A DNA stretch of 64,000 nucleotides from Alitta virens (taxonomy: Eukaryota > Annelida > Polychaeta > Phyllodocida > Nereididae). The notes below the pieces were generated by a model. The model was given only the letters and a program-made list of their open reading frames with translations. It was not told the DNA's origin and did no database searches. Location of the stretch: positions 45,672,247-45,736,246 of the forward strand of contig OW028576.1 in NCBI GenBank assembly GCA_932294295.1. Direction: 5' to 3'. Positions within the stretch are counted from its first letter, which is position 1. Each line of letters opens with the position of its first letter. Positions 11,601-23,100 of this stretch are shown piece after piece. A program made the translations under genes and the position numbers.

Positions 11601-14600
11601 GCACCCAGGGAACCTAACCCAGGCAAATTACACCAAGTTGGGATGTTATCATAATGTATTCATGTGACCCACGTTTTCAGAGCTGTCAAACTAACAGAAA
11701 CAATAAGATGGACTTGTCCTTTGTTCACAATGTATGATATTCACTCTTATGGAGTGTGAAAACAGTTTACCTTATTCAGAATAACTTTTCATGCTATGGA
11801 ATTTTACACCTTTTAAGCTTAAGCTTGTGGTCAGGCAGAATATTCAACTTTGACCATCAAGAGCTACCTGGAGCTTTAGTAGCCATCACTAGGTCAAGGG
11901 TAATATATAAGTCTTAGTGCTATGTGGCAAACTTATCTTATTGAATATTATGCTAGTATTTTACTTCAGACCCCTTGGAGCTGCCTGACATCTTGCAAGA
12001 GGCCCCAATGAATGTCATTCCATGGGAGACGTGTGGAGAGCAATACCCGGGCTTCAACCCAGGACATGTTTGTATCGCTTCTGATGATGGACTCAAGTCT
12101 GCGTGCAGTGTAAGTACCATACACAAGTTACTTTTCAAAAACATTAGGCTTGAACTCGTTCCCGTCTCAAGTAAGGAGACAGGTCGGGTCTGTCAATCGG
12201 AAGGTGACGTCACTATCTGTGAATGCTAGATATCAACCAATCAGATCACAGAATTCGCCAGACCCTACTTGAGTATTTCTTCACTCAGGGAACCAGAGAG
12301 CATTACTGCGGATTAGGTCCCAGAGCGTGGTTTTTATATGTTCTGGTTGAAAAACTAGGCTTTGAAGAATTATGTACAGTTTCATGTTATGATATAGATT
12401 TATTATATGGCGTCTTTTAATTGAAGTATTTATTTAGGTATGCCACCTGTTTAATGTACGTTACATAGAATATTTTCAGAGGCTTAGAGTAGGAAATTTT
12501 AAAACTAAATTTTTTGGACAACCCCTACTTCCCCAGAATTCCATATGTTACAATTAAAGGTACAGTAAGTGGTAATTCTGTGTATCTACAGTTAGTTTCA
12601 TAAAATATGTTTGAATCTAGCTGTCTGTGGCGACCTGTACCTGGCTATGCTCTAAACATGCTGAAGCCAGCTGCTTCTGTCCACTTCTACAGGGTGCGGC
12701 CTAAAAACTTGCACTGGGCATCTACTCTTTCGGGATAGCTCTAGGTTACTCAAATGCTTATGAGGTCTTTTAAAGTTCTGCCACAGTTAGTTAGGGGTAT
12801 AAGCAATTGGTCATTGTGATCTTTTTGATCTTGTAATGTCAGACAATATCAGTGTCTGAATTATTGAGAGGGTGCATGATGCAGGGCTTGTTCTGAGAGA
12901 CACATATCACAGAAGTCAGACTTCAGTCTGCTTGCATGGTGTCTCTAGTTGCAAAAAAATTTACATATTAGAGATTTCCTAGTTAATACACCTCTGAAGC
13001 CTCAGAAAATATAATATTTGCATAGAATCTTGCTTCAATGCGTTTTATACATGCATATATATATTATGGTATTAGATGATAAGAAGGTTGAGTCCAGTTT
13101 TGATTCAGCAAGGTCATAAAATTAAAACAGAGATATATAATGGCATTCAAGAGGGTTCTTTTGAATCTACCATTAATCTGGAAAAAATCACATGATTTTC
13201 AAGCGGATGGGCCAGTTAATAAGACAAAAAATACTGAAATATGATCAGAATCCAAAATGGCACTTTCCGCCTCAAAGGTGTCAATAGTCTACCTCCTTAT
13301 TAAAAATGAATCTATTTGCCTTATTTTTGGCGGCAAAGGTCAAGAAAGGTGTCTGTAACACATCTGTATGATCAGTGACATAATCAAATGCTTGTATTAC
13401 AAAGGCCGAGGGGAAAATGATCCATATTATCTATAATTCTTGAGGAAACAAGAAAATATATTCATAAAGATAATTTAGGACTATTATTACGTTCGTGTGT
13501 ATGATTGCAGCTGCATGCGATCATTGTCATTTGAGGTAATAACAAAAGAGGTAGCAGTAGCTGCTGGTGCAAGTTTTTATTGCGCACCCCGTATAGCTAA
13601 TAATTGGCTTACATCTATCACCAGATAAATATAAACCTTGGTAAATGTAGGAAATTAATCGAATATATCATAAATACGTACTTTTAGATCCGGTTTTGAG
13701 TAGCCAGCTATGACAGCTTGTCTAGTTTCAATTTGACAGGCCGTTTTTAAAGAAACTAGATTTTGTATTATTGCAATCATAAAATCTTGTCATTTAGTTG
13801 ACATAATTTCACATAACAAAGACTCACATTAAGAGATGTGATCAAACATTGGTTTGACTCTCTGCCCTGTCTCTGCTATCGCTATGCACGTACAACGTAT
13901 TGCTGACCGAACAAATTAGTTTAATCTGCACCGCTCTAGACTGCTTTGTAAACAGTGTATAACACTGAATATCCTAATTTTTGTGCACAGCTGTCTGCCT
14001 GTGTTGATTATACTGTCTATTCACAGAGCAGCCATGTTGTCATTTTTGCCTCGCTGACCTCTCTTAGTACTCTATAGATTTTTAAATCAATAGACAATTG
14101 CCATGGTGAGGTCACAGAGTGCAAAAACAATGGAGAAATAACGATGTCATAATACATGATGTAATCAAAATGAGGTCAATGAGGCAAACTGCCAACATGG
14201 ATGCTGTGCGAAAAGGATGTATTCAAAGCTGAGCACCCAACACAATTTGATTTATAAATGTCTGTGCCTCCATTAAATACAGGTAAGGCCCTCATGTGTA
14301 GTGCTTCAGGAAGACTGGAAAGATGGAAATTACAGTGCATGATTAGCAAGGAGTATGGTGGAATATGAACAATTCAGTTTCTTCAATGCTATTGGTCTGT
14401 AGCTCAGTCAACTTATATGACTAGCTGCGAGGGGGCATAAAAAAGTCCACATGAAGCCTGCCAGGGCTGTTGCCAGAGGATAAAATCACATGAGGCGAAC
14501 TCCATTTATAGTGGGAGTTATTCGAGTATCACAAAACTATCATTTTCTTGGCAAGACAAAAGAAGAAAAATTTACCTACACCAGTGAGGCGATGGTCTCC

Positions 14601-14809
14601 TCGGCTACATGCTGGCTACGACCCTGTCTGATTTTGAAATTTTATTGCAGGGTGACAGCGGTGGTCCTCTCAACTGCCAAGTGGGCGATAACTGGGAGGT
14701 TGTTGGAGTGGCTTCTTGGGTGTGGGGTTTTTGTGACACAGACGCTCCTAATGCCTACACTAGAGTGTCATACTACAGGGACTGGGTCCGTGAAGTGTCT
14801 GGCGTTTAG
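8548..14809 (+). CDS. Elastase/chymotrypsin-like serine protease, six exons
   Basis: Joining exons 8548-8641, 9025-9136, 10666-10756, 11282-11456, 11970-12109 and 14651-14809 gives an uninterrupted 256-residue protein, a normal length for this S1 family. A signal peptide ([17 protein letters not shown]) is followed by a very short propeptide and mature N-terminus VVGGREVE. The triad is visible: His in LTAAHC (exon 2), Asp in NDIGLV (exon 4), Ser in GDSGGP (exon 6). All eight core cysteines for four disulfides are present. By alignment the specificity pocket has Ser189, Val216 and Asn226, which points to small or medium hydrophobic P1 residues, that is elastase-like rather than trypsin-like. 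It is predicted to be a secreted digestive endopeptidase. Two oddities: the residue before VVGG is Asp, not Arg/Lys, and intron 3 has a GC donor. Confidence 0.9.
8642..9024 (+). other. Protease intron 1, contains a SINE
   Basis: GT-AG intron of 383 bp with the SINE at 8817-8998 close to its 3' end; the acceptor is TTAACAG. Confidence 0.85.
8817..8998 (+). repeat. tRNA-derived SINE, family 1, best-preserved copy
   Basis: The tRNA-like head GGGGGCCTAGCTCAGTGG continues to GTAGCACGCTGG (A box), and GGTGCAATTCCCGG (B box) follows at tRNA spacing. The family body then runs through TGGATGGCTGTTTCATCC, CATTGCCATGGTCCCTACC and the end CAGGACGTAAAGCCCC. It lies in intron 1 of the protease gene. Confidence 0.85.
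9025..9136 (+). CDS. Protease exon 2: catalytic His
   Basis: Encodes [11 protein letters not shown], the Cys42 loop HNCGGALIS and the catalytic LTAAHC. The acceptor is AACAG and the donor AC|GTAAGT, phase 2. Confidence 0.9.
9149..9436. mobile_element. Terminal-inverted-repeat element in protease intron 2
   Basis: The left end AGTGCAGTATAGCGGACCC is mirrored by the right end GAGTCCGCTATACTGCACT; the following AAATTTATG is also inverted. The 288-bp element has no ORF. A TGACGTCA palindrome occurs inside it near 9235-9242. It is a non-autonomous DNA transposon of unassigned superfamily. Confidence 0.65.
9793..9927. mobile_element. Palindromic MITE, family A, copy 3
   Basis: Runs from TACATGACCAAATGTACCAC to GCACATTTGGCCATGTA, with the TGCCTAATTATAATGAGG centre shared with the other copies. 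It lies in protease intron 2, directly before a SINE. Confidence 0.75.
9931..10122 (+). repeat. tRNA-derived SINE, family 1, copy in protease intron 2
   Basis: Head GGGGGGCCTAGCTTAGCG, B-box region GGGTTAGATTCCCAGTC, then the family body GTTGGATGACTGTTTCATCC and end region GGGACATAGGGCCCC. Confidence 0.8.
10666..10756 (+). CDS. Protease exon 3, followed by a GC donor
   Basis: Encodes [18 protein letters not shown] through AAVYL. The acceptor is TTTACAG. The only frame-preserving end is CTG|GCAAGT: extending to the nearby GT at 10761 brings an in-frame stop in exon 4. This is therefore a GC-AG intron with the usual GCAAGT donor context. Confidence 0.85.
10757..11281 (+). other. Protease intron 3 (GC-AG)
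   Basis: Begins GCAAGT and ends TGCATAG. It contains the G-rich inverted-repeat element at 11095-11245. Confidence 0.75.
11095..11245. mobile_element. G-rich MITE with CAGGGGCGGATC termini
   Basis: The left end CAGGGGCGGATCTAGGATTT is matched by the inverted right end AAATCTACCCCTG, with poly-G and poly-C internal arms. The element at 62406-62762 has similar CAGGGGCG ends. No coding capacity. It is probably a hAT-like non-autonomous element, judged by the termini only. Confidence 0.6.
11282..11456 (+). CDS. Protease exon 4: catalytic Asp
   Basis: Encodes [20 protein letters not shown] with catalytic Asp in NDIGLV, and ECWITGWG carrying Cys136. The donor is G|GTGGGT, phase 1. Confidence 0.9.
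11970..12109 (+). CDS. Protease exon 5: disulfide loop and S1 pocket
   Basis: Encodes [36 protein letters not shown] and KSACS. The residue six before the catalytic Ser (position 189) is Ser. The acceptor is TTACTTCAG and the donor AGT|GTAAGT, phase 0. The next base after the splice starts GGTGACAGC in exon 6. Confidence 0.9.
12110..14650 (+). other. Protease intron 5
   Basis: GT-AG intron of 2.5 kb ending TTTATTGCAG. It contains the inverted-repeat element at 12690-13591; the rest is AT-rich with no recognised gene. Confidence 0.8.
12690..13591. mobile_element. Non-autonomous DNA transposon in protease intron 5
   Basis: The left end CAGGGTGCGGCCTAAAAACT is matched, as reverse complement, by CGGGGTGCGCAATAAAAACT at the right end, both continuing with TGCAC. 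TA lies on both flanks (TTCTA before, TATAG after), which would fit a TA target duplication. No ORF remains in about 900 bp. Confidence 0.55.
14651..14809 (+). CDS. Protease exon 6: catalytic Ser and C-terminus
   Basis: Encodes [36 protein letters not shown] and [12 protein letters not shown] then TAG. Val216 and Asn226 are read from SWV and PNAY. Confidence 0.92.
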   Translation, partial: GDSGGPLNCQVGDNWEVVGVASWVWGFCDTDAPNAYTRVSYYRDWVREVSGV

Positions 14810-14839
14810 GACTTCTGACCAAATACGACTGATTAAATG

Positions 14840-14845
14840 AATAAA
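14840..14845 (+). terminator. Polyadenylation signal of the protease gene
   Basis: AATAAA lies 31 bp after the TAG stop, followed by a T/G-rich stretch (GTTTGTCTTCTTTGTTTT), the usual downstream element. Confidence 0.75.
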
Positions 14846-14849
14846 CTGA

Positions 14850-16890
14850 CTGATTTGTGTTTGTCTTCTTTGTTTTATTGTGATATGACTTAACCTTATC
14901 CCCAGCCAATTTCTGCCGAAAGACGGCACTTGTCCGGTGCGTGGCACTGGTCTTTCTGAGAACTCAAGCAAGGGATAACGTAAAAAATGGATAGGAGAAT
15001 AAGCGTCGCAACCCCGTTACAACACTTGCTCTTTGCCATTTACTTCGTTAGAAGGCTTGTTCAGTGCTTTTCTCAAAAATAGTACCTTCTGCAGTGGGTT
15101 GAATTCCACGGTAAAGTTGTTCAATTTCATGATGTTAGTAGAGTCAAAGTCAAAAGAAATCGTCTGAATTAATTTTACAGTGAGTGGCTTCTTGGAAGAA
15201 AGAAATAAGGCTTAGTAATCGCACTACTTTGTATGCAGACGACGCGCGGAAGCATTTCCCTCCCCGATTCTGGGGGAGCGGCAAATCGGTTATGAAAAAC
15301 AAGTATGTGAGTAGATTTAAATATTTTGATATGCACCATGATATACAAATCACATGTTAAAATAATATTGATTGATATAGAGCTATGTATTTAAAAAATA
15401 TTGTAATGTCTCTACACATAAATACACAATAAGCTGAGTGACTAAACAGTTCGATAATTTAAAATAATGATTTCATATAATACATGCAAATGTACAACAT
15501 TAATGGAAAAAATAAAACACAAGAAGCAGCACCAGTCTTTAAACATATATTTGGCAGCATATATATGCCACATTATTTAACTCTTCTGTTTTGTAATAAA
15601 AAGAGTCCAGTGCATGACCTCCTGGTGATAATATGCAGAGTGGTCGTGTTTGTATTCATTGTTTATTGATAAGAGATAAAAGAGGTTCATATACATCTCT
15701 TATCTCATCACAAGTGACATGGTCATTCTTGGTTGTATTGCTCAAAGATCAAGTTATATCTTTATAATACTTTAGTGACAGAATAACTTGAAAAGGTGGT
15801 TGAATTTTGCTGAAGATCTCAATTAAGGTAAAATATTAGTGCAATATTATTTCAATGACATCAATGCCAGAGTGTTTTGGTTGGTATTAGTTGTACAGGA
15901 CATTTGCTCTGAGGATTAAGGTGCAATTAAATTCTTGAGAACTATTAAATTGAAGCAGATTTATGAAAATCATTTCATATGAGAGCCCTAAGTATTTTTG
16001 CAAAGATCAATATTATTCCACAAACTTCAAACAGGTTAGCAAATTATGTTAGAAGTGTATGTATGTCAGTGATTCTAAATATATATATATATATGCTTTT
16101 ATTGACACAGTAATATCATACATGATACATTTGTCAAAAATAACAGATAAAAACGTGTACTAAGTCTACTTCTACTCACTATTTTTATATTCAATATATA
16201 TATACATGGTATAAAGGTTAAAGGTATACATTAACGATGGATTATCTATACATCCATGGTCCCAGTTGCTGAACAATAGCACGGTAATATGAGCATTAAG
16301 TTTCGTTTACATACATTTGTTAAAATATATATATATATAGACATATATCACATTTATACAGTAACCCTAAATACATATATTACTGCAGTTAATACTGTTC
16401 ATTATCACAATGTTAATTCAAGTACAACATTTGAATTAGGAGTATATATAACAAGGCATCGTGCACAGTTACGTACATGAGTGTAAAAGCACATAGATCA
16501 CAATATATAAAAATGCAGAAACTGCTAGTTTGGGGGGGGGGGGGGAGGGTGATGGTTAATGCTCAACGATGGATGATGACCCAACCATTCATTAGGCATC
16601 AATATTTTCAAGAAATATAGTAACTTCTTAGACAGTACTATTTTAGAGTACCGATAGTAGACTAGAGTTATGTTACTTCAAATGAACACAAAAATATGTG
16701 TCTAATTAATAATATCTATAATAATTGCCTAAAGTGGTGGCTGTACAGTCTACTTTTATAAATATGAAGAAAATGACAATAGAGAGCAAGCATAAATACT
16801 CAGATGGCATAGGTTGGCAATGACCAAATTTATTGATCTGCACAACATAAATATCTCATGGGTAATTATTAGGGGACCAACACCATCTTT
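14850..16890. other. AT-rich intergenic DNA
   Basis: No coding frame with protein character was found on either strand. TA microsatellites occur near 16078-16094, 16193-16204 and 16326-16340, and a poly-G run at 16531-16545. Confidence 0.5.
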
Positions 16891-16894
16891 ACAT

Positions 16895-17535
16895 AGACAG
16901 ACAGACAAATGATTTTTATTTAAGCCAGTAGCATTTACAACTGGTATTAAAAAACATAACTATATATAAATGTTGGTGGCTAGGGAAACCCTCACTAAGT
17001 CAGCCATCACCGACGCTATAGTGTGAGATTTATAATTGCATAACTTTTGGTTTGCTTCAAGTTAATAAAATGAATAACTCATTTAACTCAATGTTTGGAT
17101 AAAAAAAGCTGTAGGTCGTGGTAGTTTAGGTAATAATGATAATTTTGGAAAATAGCGTAAAAGGTGGAGAGAGGTAAAGAAAAAAAAATAAAAGAAGAAA
17201 AGCAAAAAGGAGAAGAAAGCATACTTAATGAGATGATCTGCCGCATACATAGCAACTGAATATTTCGCACTCGTCACTATAGTTGTGTATTTATGTACTC
17301 AGCAGAAAAGTGTGAGCTGTAGTCTTTAGCATTTAGAGAGATAAACAGAGTTGTATCATCAGCATAACTAATGAACTTAAATGAATCGGTGGATAATGAC
17401 AAATCATTTATATAGATTGTAAACAATAGGGGACCTAAGATTAAGCCTTGAGGCACTCCTGTTTTAACTATTAATTTATGAGATGTTTTGTCCTTAAATT
17501 CCACGTATTGTGATCTGTCATGGTCATGGTCACGA
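16895..17535 (-). mobile_element. LINE reverse-transcriptase fragment, minus strand
   Basis: On the minus strand from 17546, a reverse-transcriptase segment reads KTGVPQGLILGPLLF, YINDLSLS and SYADDTTLF, so the YADD catalytic box is intact. Downstream it decays into an A/T-rich 3' part ending near 16895 in a TGTCTGTCTGTCTA-like tail. The 5' part is lost where it meets the plus-strand LINE at about 17,515-17,535. Confidence 0.7.
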
Positions 17536-19210
17536 TGGTATTTCAAATAAAGTATTAAACCAAATTAAACACGATTTAGCAGAACTAATAGCATTGATAA
17601 TTAATCAATCAATTTTACAAGGACTGTTTCCGGACAAATTAAAAATAGCCAAAATAGTTCCATTATATAAAGCAGGTGATATTCATTCATTCAATAACTA
17701 AAGGGCCAGTCTCTATTCTGTCTAGTATATCTAACATTTTTGAAAAGTTTCTATTAAATCGAATATATAAATATTTTAGTGAAAATAAATTATTTTATCA
17801 AAGTCAATACGGCTTTAGATCCCAACACTCTACTGAGCTAGCAGCATTAGAATTCTTGGATATAATTACAATAGAAATGGATAAAGGACAAGTACCTCTG
17901 AGAATTTTTCTTGATTTGTCAAAGGCGTTTGACACTATAGATCATAAAAGTTTGTTAAACAAACTAAAATATTATGGAATTAAAATAAATCTTTACATCT
18001 TGTAAGCGGTTACCTCTCTAATTGATATCAATACGTACAACTTGACGATAATAAATCTGATTCATTATTAATTAAAGCAGGGGTTCCACAAGGGTCAATT
18101 TTGGGGCCGCTTTTATTTTTAATCTATCTTAATGATATGTCTGCAATAACTAGCTGTTTTCATCCCATTATGTATGCTGATGATTCTACGTTAATGACAA
18201 CATCAAATGCAGTGAATAACATGACTAATACAATGGATACTCACTTTAATAATGAATAAGAAAAAATTGACAAATGGTTAAAAGTGAATAAATTGTCCCT
18301 AAATTGTAATGAAATTAAAGCAATGGTATTTCATATGCCACAAAAGCAATTTACATACCCAAACATCATGATTAATAACACACCAACTGAATATGTAGAT
18401 TCCTTTAATTATCAAGGTATCTATATTGATAAACATTTAGCATGAAAATCCCACACAGACCACATATCTACAAAAATTTCTAAAGTTGTGTGTGTATTAA
18501 ATAAACTGAAGCACTTCCTCCCTCAGAGAATTTTACTGGATATATAACTCTCTTATTGTTCCACATTTAAATTATGTGCTCTGTTATGGAAAAAATATAA
18601 TGATAAATTGTTCAGTTTACAAAAAAAAAGCAATACGATCAATAACTTTAAGTACAATGTTCATACTAGTCCACTTTTTAAAGAACTAGGTTTACTAAAG
18701 TGTAAGGACATATGTGCACTAGAGATGCTTCCTGGTTATTTTTGTCAGATATTTTTCAAAAACGAATTTCAACTGAAGTTCATGATTATAATATTCCATA
18801 TAATAATATTTACACTTTACCAATGGTAAGACATGAATTTGTTGAACAAACTGTCAGTTACAAAATTCAATTTCTTTTCAATAGTATGAAATCTGAAATT
18901 AAAGAAAAGATATATTCGCACTCTCTGATTGGGTATAAATTATGTGTAAAGAAAATAATTATTCAGTCTTACCCCAGTGAATGCTTGATTATCAATTTTT
19001 ACATATGCAATAGAATCTCATCATCTTTTTTACACTATATATTATCTGCCTTTTTAATAGAATTTGAGACATCTGTCATTCTTTCACCCATTCATTCATT
19101 CATGCAAATGTTGTTGTTATATTCTTTTTTAGTAGACAATTTAGGTTTTTTTTTGTGAAATTTAATGGATACAGTAGCATCCCTCACACTGTCTGAGAGG
19201 TCTGTGCATG
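17517..19210 (+). mobile_element. Jockey/CR1-like LINE fragment, plus strand
   Basis: Consecutive but frame-broken segments of one reverse transcriptase are visible: GISNKVLNQI and KIAKIVPLYK (17517-17701), SQYGFRSQHSTELAAL and FLDLSKAFDTIDHKSL (17676-18003), then GVPQGSILGPLLFLIYLNDM with YADDST (about 18077-18190). The C-terminal HTSPLFKELGLLKCKD (18608-18730) and a decayed tail follow to about 19160. The first catalytic Asp (DLSKAFD) and the YADD are both present, but at least three frame breaks make it inactive. The LTR element starting at 19216 interrupts it, and its 3' end seems to resume at 26171. Confidence 0.75.
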
Positions 19211-19215
19211 CAAGC
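19211..19215. repeat. Candidate left target-site duplication of the LTR element
   Basis: CAAGC directly before the LTR start TGTTACAC; the right flank after the outer LTR end (26171-26175) is CAGGC, four of five bases the same. BEL/Pao elements usually make 4-6 bp duplications. Confidence 0.4.
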
Positions 19216-19592
19216 TGTTACACATTGCACAAAACAGCTGACTGTTGTCTTTGTTGTCACAGTTTTCTATGTTGTTGTAAATCCACTTCCTTGCAAGGCA
19301 AAGGCATTCTCATGTGGGCCTTCAAGGTGAAAGGAGATAGGTTTAAATGGACAATATTTTGTGATACTGAAAAACTATGGAAGAATTTGTGTATGGAATA
19401 TTTAGATAAGGTGAGCATTTTATACTACCACTATTTAATATTGTATTAAATCTAGTTAGTTTATTGTGTGTGGTCAGTTTTACAGGGAATTTGTATCTAT
19501 TTGTTTTTAGGTCAACTATGTTAATAAGCCATTCTCTTGAGGTGTGAGGTCCAAAAATTGTAGAATGCTGCACATGTTTGTGAGTTTTTTAC
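19216..19592 (+). repeat. Left outer LTR piece, plus orientation
   Basis: Starts TGTTACACATTGCAC and runs to GTGAGTTTTTTAC. It is nearly identical, as reverse complement, to 19617-19997. With the 24-bp spacer at 19593-19616 the two make a long imperfect palindrome. It holds only the first part of the LTR. Confidence 0.75.
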
Positions 19593-19616
19593 ATTCATTT
19601 TATAAAGAAAACAGAA

Positions 19617-19997
19617 GTAAAAAACTCACAAACATGTGCAGCATTCTACAATTTTTGGACCTCACACCTCAAGAGAATGGCTTATTAACATAGTTGACCT
19701 AAAAACAAATAGATACAAATTCCCTGTAAAACTGACCACACACAATAAACTAACTAGATTTAATACAATATTAAATAGTTGTAGTATAAAATGCTCACCT
19801 TATCTAAATATTCCATACACAAATTCTTCCATAGTTTTTCTGTATCACAAAATATTGTCCATTTAAACCTATCTCCTTTCACCTTGAAGGCCCACATGAG
19901 AATGCCTTTGCCTTGCAAGGAAATGGATTTACAACAACTTAGAAAACTGTGACAACAAAGACAACAGTCAACACAGCTGCTTGTGCAATGTGTAACA
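19617..19997 (-). repeat. Left inner LTR piece (3' LTR side), minus orientation
   Basis: The LTR start TGTTACACATTGCAC reads leftward from 19997, immediately after a purine tract (AAAGTGGAGGAG, minus strand, 19998-20009) that serves as the polypurine tract of the element. Confidence 0.75.
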
Positions 19998-20168
19998 CTC
20001 CTCCACTTTGGATCCAATGGAGATCCAATATATATATAAAAATCATATTACAATAAATATATATATTTGGAAATAATCAACACCACATATTCAGAATATG
20101 TACAATCATACAATAATACAAGACTAATACATAGAAACAAATTATGAAAATTTATGAAAATTAAATAT
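19998..20168 (-). other. BEL/Pao 3' untranslated region and polypurine tract
   Basis: AT-rich sequence between the pol stop and the LTR, with a TA-rich microsatellite and the purine tract next to the LTR. Confidence 0.6.
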
Positions 20169-23100
20169 TTATGAGTGAGATTCTAACTGAACAATTTTTG
20201 AGATTGGCCTTACAAAATGGGTAGATCTGGTCTTTACCTTAACTGACCTCACCAGACCATCAGCACTAGGGTTCACTTGCACAATTAGACCCAAAGGCCA
20301 TAATCCCCTAGGTGTACCTTCATCCAGGACCAAAACCACATCACCAACTTTTACATTTGATTCAACGTTGGTCCATTTAACCCTTGGCTGTAACAGAGGC
20401 AAATATTCCTTAACCCAACGTTTCCAAAATTGATCAGCCATCGCTTGCACGTGGCGCCATCTTTTTTTGTACATGTCACCACCCTCAAAGACACCAGGGA
20501 GAGGAGGAGGACCATTACAAAGAAGCAATAAATGATTTGGTGTGAGTGGAGAAGGATCCAGTGGATCGTTACTAAGCTTAGTGATAGGCCTGCTATTTAA
20601 AATACTTTCCACCTCACACAACAGAGTCTCTAACACATCATCATACAATGATTTTGGCTCAGTAATTGCATTCAACACTCGTTTAATTGTGCGCACCATT
20701 CTTTCCCACAGGCCACCCATATGAGGTGCTCCTGGGTGTATGAATTTCCACTCAATCTGCTCATTTGCACAGTATGCTTGGATTTCTACCCAATTTAAGT
20801 CCTTGAGCGATTTTTGGATCTCTGTTAGACCTCCAACAAAGTTAGTACCGTTATCGCTCCAGATTGTGACTGGTTGACCTCGTCTTGCAACAAACCTTCT
20901 CAACCCATTCAAAAATGAGTCTGTATCTAAACCATTTAATTTTTCAACAAGTACAGCTCTTGTGACAAAACATGAGAAGAGACACCCATATCTCTTAACT
21001 TGAGAACGTCCTACTTTTACCTTGATTGGACCAAAGCAGTCCACCCCCACATAGGTGAATGGAGGTTTCCCAGCTTCAGTTCTCTCAAATGGTAAATTAG
21101 CCATCAATTGGGAGCTAGGATTACCATACAACCTTTTACATGCAACACACTCACGTTTGACTCGTTTTACTAGACCACGTACCTTGGTAATCCAAAACTT
21201 TTGTCTGATTAAGCTAACACACCACTCAGTCCCAAGATGAGCTTTATTGTGATACTCTCTAACAATCAGCATGGCAACTGGGTGATTATGTTGGACAATA
21301 CAAGGATGTCTATCATTTTCAGAAAGATCTGCATTACTCAAACGACCACCGACAGAAATCAGATTGCTTTCATTCAATTTTGGCAGCAAAGATCGAAGAG
21401 AACTTGTTTTAGACACGACACCACTTTTGCTGAGGGAATCAAGATCTCCAGCATAAACTTGAGCTTGTGCATGCTTGAGGACGTGAATTTCAGCATTTTT
21501 AAGTTCAACTGCAGACAAAGGATTACCATGAGCAGATCTACGTTTAGACCTCAAGTACTCACGAAGTCTGAGCCACCAACTCACAGCTCGTTTGAGCTTC
21601 AACCAACTGGAGTAGTATCCAATCAACTTGTCAAGAGGGTGAACATCCACATCAACCATACATGATACCACATCTTTGCTGACATTCAATGGAGACTTGC
21701 GGACTTCTGGATCACCATCACACACATTTTTGGGGACAATTTTAACATTCCAGTCACTCTTATGCGTGTGGAGAAATTCTGGACCATTGAACCAGCAACC
21801 TTTTTGCAAACTATCAGGACTCAAACCTCGTGTAATGATATCTGCAGGATTGGTGGACCCTGGAATATGATGCCATTGTCCAGGGTGCGTCAATGAGCGA
21901 ATTTCGCTGACGCGATTTGCCACAAACACGTGAAAACGGTGACTATCATTTGAGATGTACCCCAGTGCAATCTCACTATCGACCCAGAAGTGAGACTCAC
22001 CTAAAACCAACTGTAGATCCTTTCTCAGAACAGCATCCATACGAGCAGCAAGCAGGGCACCCTGGAGTTCCAATCTAGGTATTGTTGTTACTCTAACTGG
22101 AGCTACTCTACTCTTACTACAGATCAGAGACACATGAATCTTGCCTTTAGCATTTATGCACCTCAGATAGCTACAACAACCGTGTGCCCTACCACTGGCA
22201 TCACTAAAATGATGAAGCTCCAAAGCACTATCATCAAATTCTCGAGGCTTAATGCACCTTTGGACTTGCACAGCAGCCAACTCCGACAGTGACCGAAACC
22301 AAACATTCCAATTGTTTTGCAAAGCAGGAGGTAAACATTCATCCCATCCTATCTTCAAACAAGTTGCATCTTGAAAGAGGATTCTCCCTTGGATTAATAC
22401 AGGACTGATCAAACCTAAAGGGTCAAACATTGAACATACAAGACTGAGCATCTTTCTCTTTGTGATCACATCTAACCATTCAGACAAACTGCCATCAAAG
22501 TACATCCCATCACTCCACACATCCCACTCAACTCCCAACGCCTTGCTTGTGGAGTTAACATTCAAGTCTTTGACCTCTGCAGCTCTGTCTTCCAATGGGA
22601 TCTCAGCTAGAACTTCAGCAATGTTTGAGACAAATTTAGTGAGCCTAAATCCACCAGATTTCAATGTACTCGTGACACCATGAACCACTCGCAGGGCTTC
22701 ACCAAGCTCTTCGAAAGAAACGAGACAATCGTCGACATAAAAGGAATTTTCTATGACCTCCTGTATGGAATTTGTGGGACCAGAAAAACCAGAAACAGTA
22801 CTTCTTAACGCATAGGTGGCAGCACATGCACACCATACACCCCCGAATACATGCGAAGTCATACGATACTCTACAATAACACCCTTTGAATCCAACCAAA
22901 GGAACCGCAAACTGTCACGTTGTTCCGGAGGAATCCGTACCTGATAATACATGGCCTGCACATCCGCCATTAAGGCTAGCTCATGATTTCTAAAATGCAC
23001 AAGAACATCAAAAAGCTTGTTATTAAGGTCTGGCCCCTGGAGACACTTATCATTTAACGACTGGCCCTGATAACGACTAGCACAATCAAACACCACTCTG

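Noticed and set aside
12110..12420. Extension of protease exon 5 or a new frame after it
   Set aside because: A consensus donor at 12110 and the in-phase GDSGGP exon at 14651 account for the protein; the open frame beyond is intronic.
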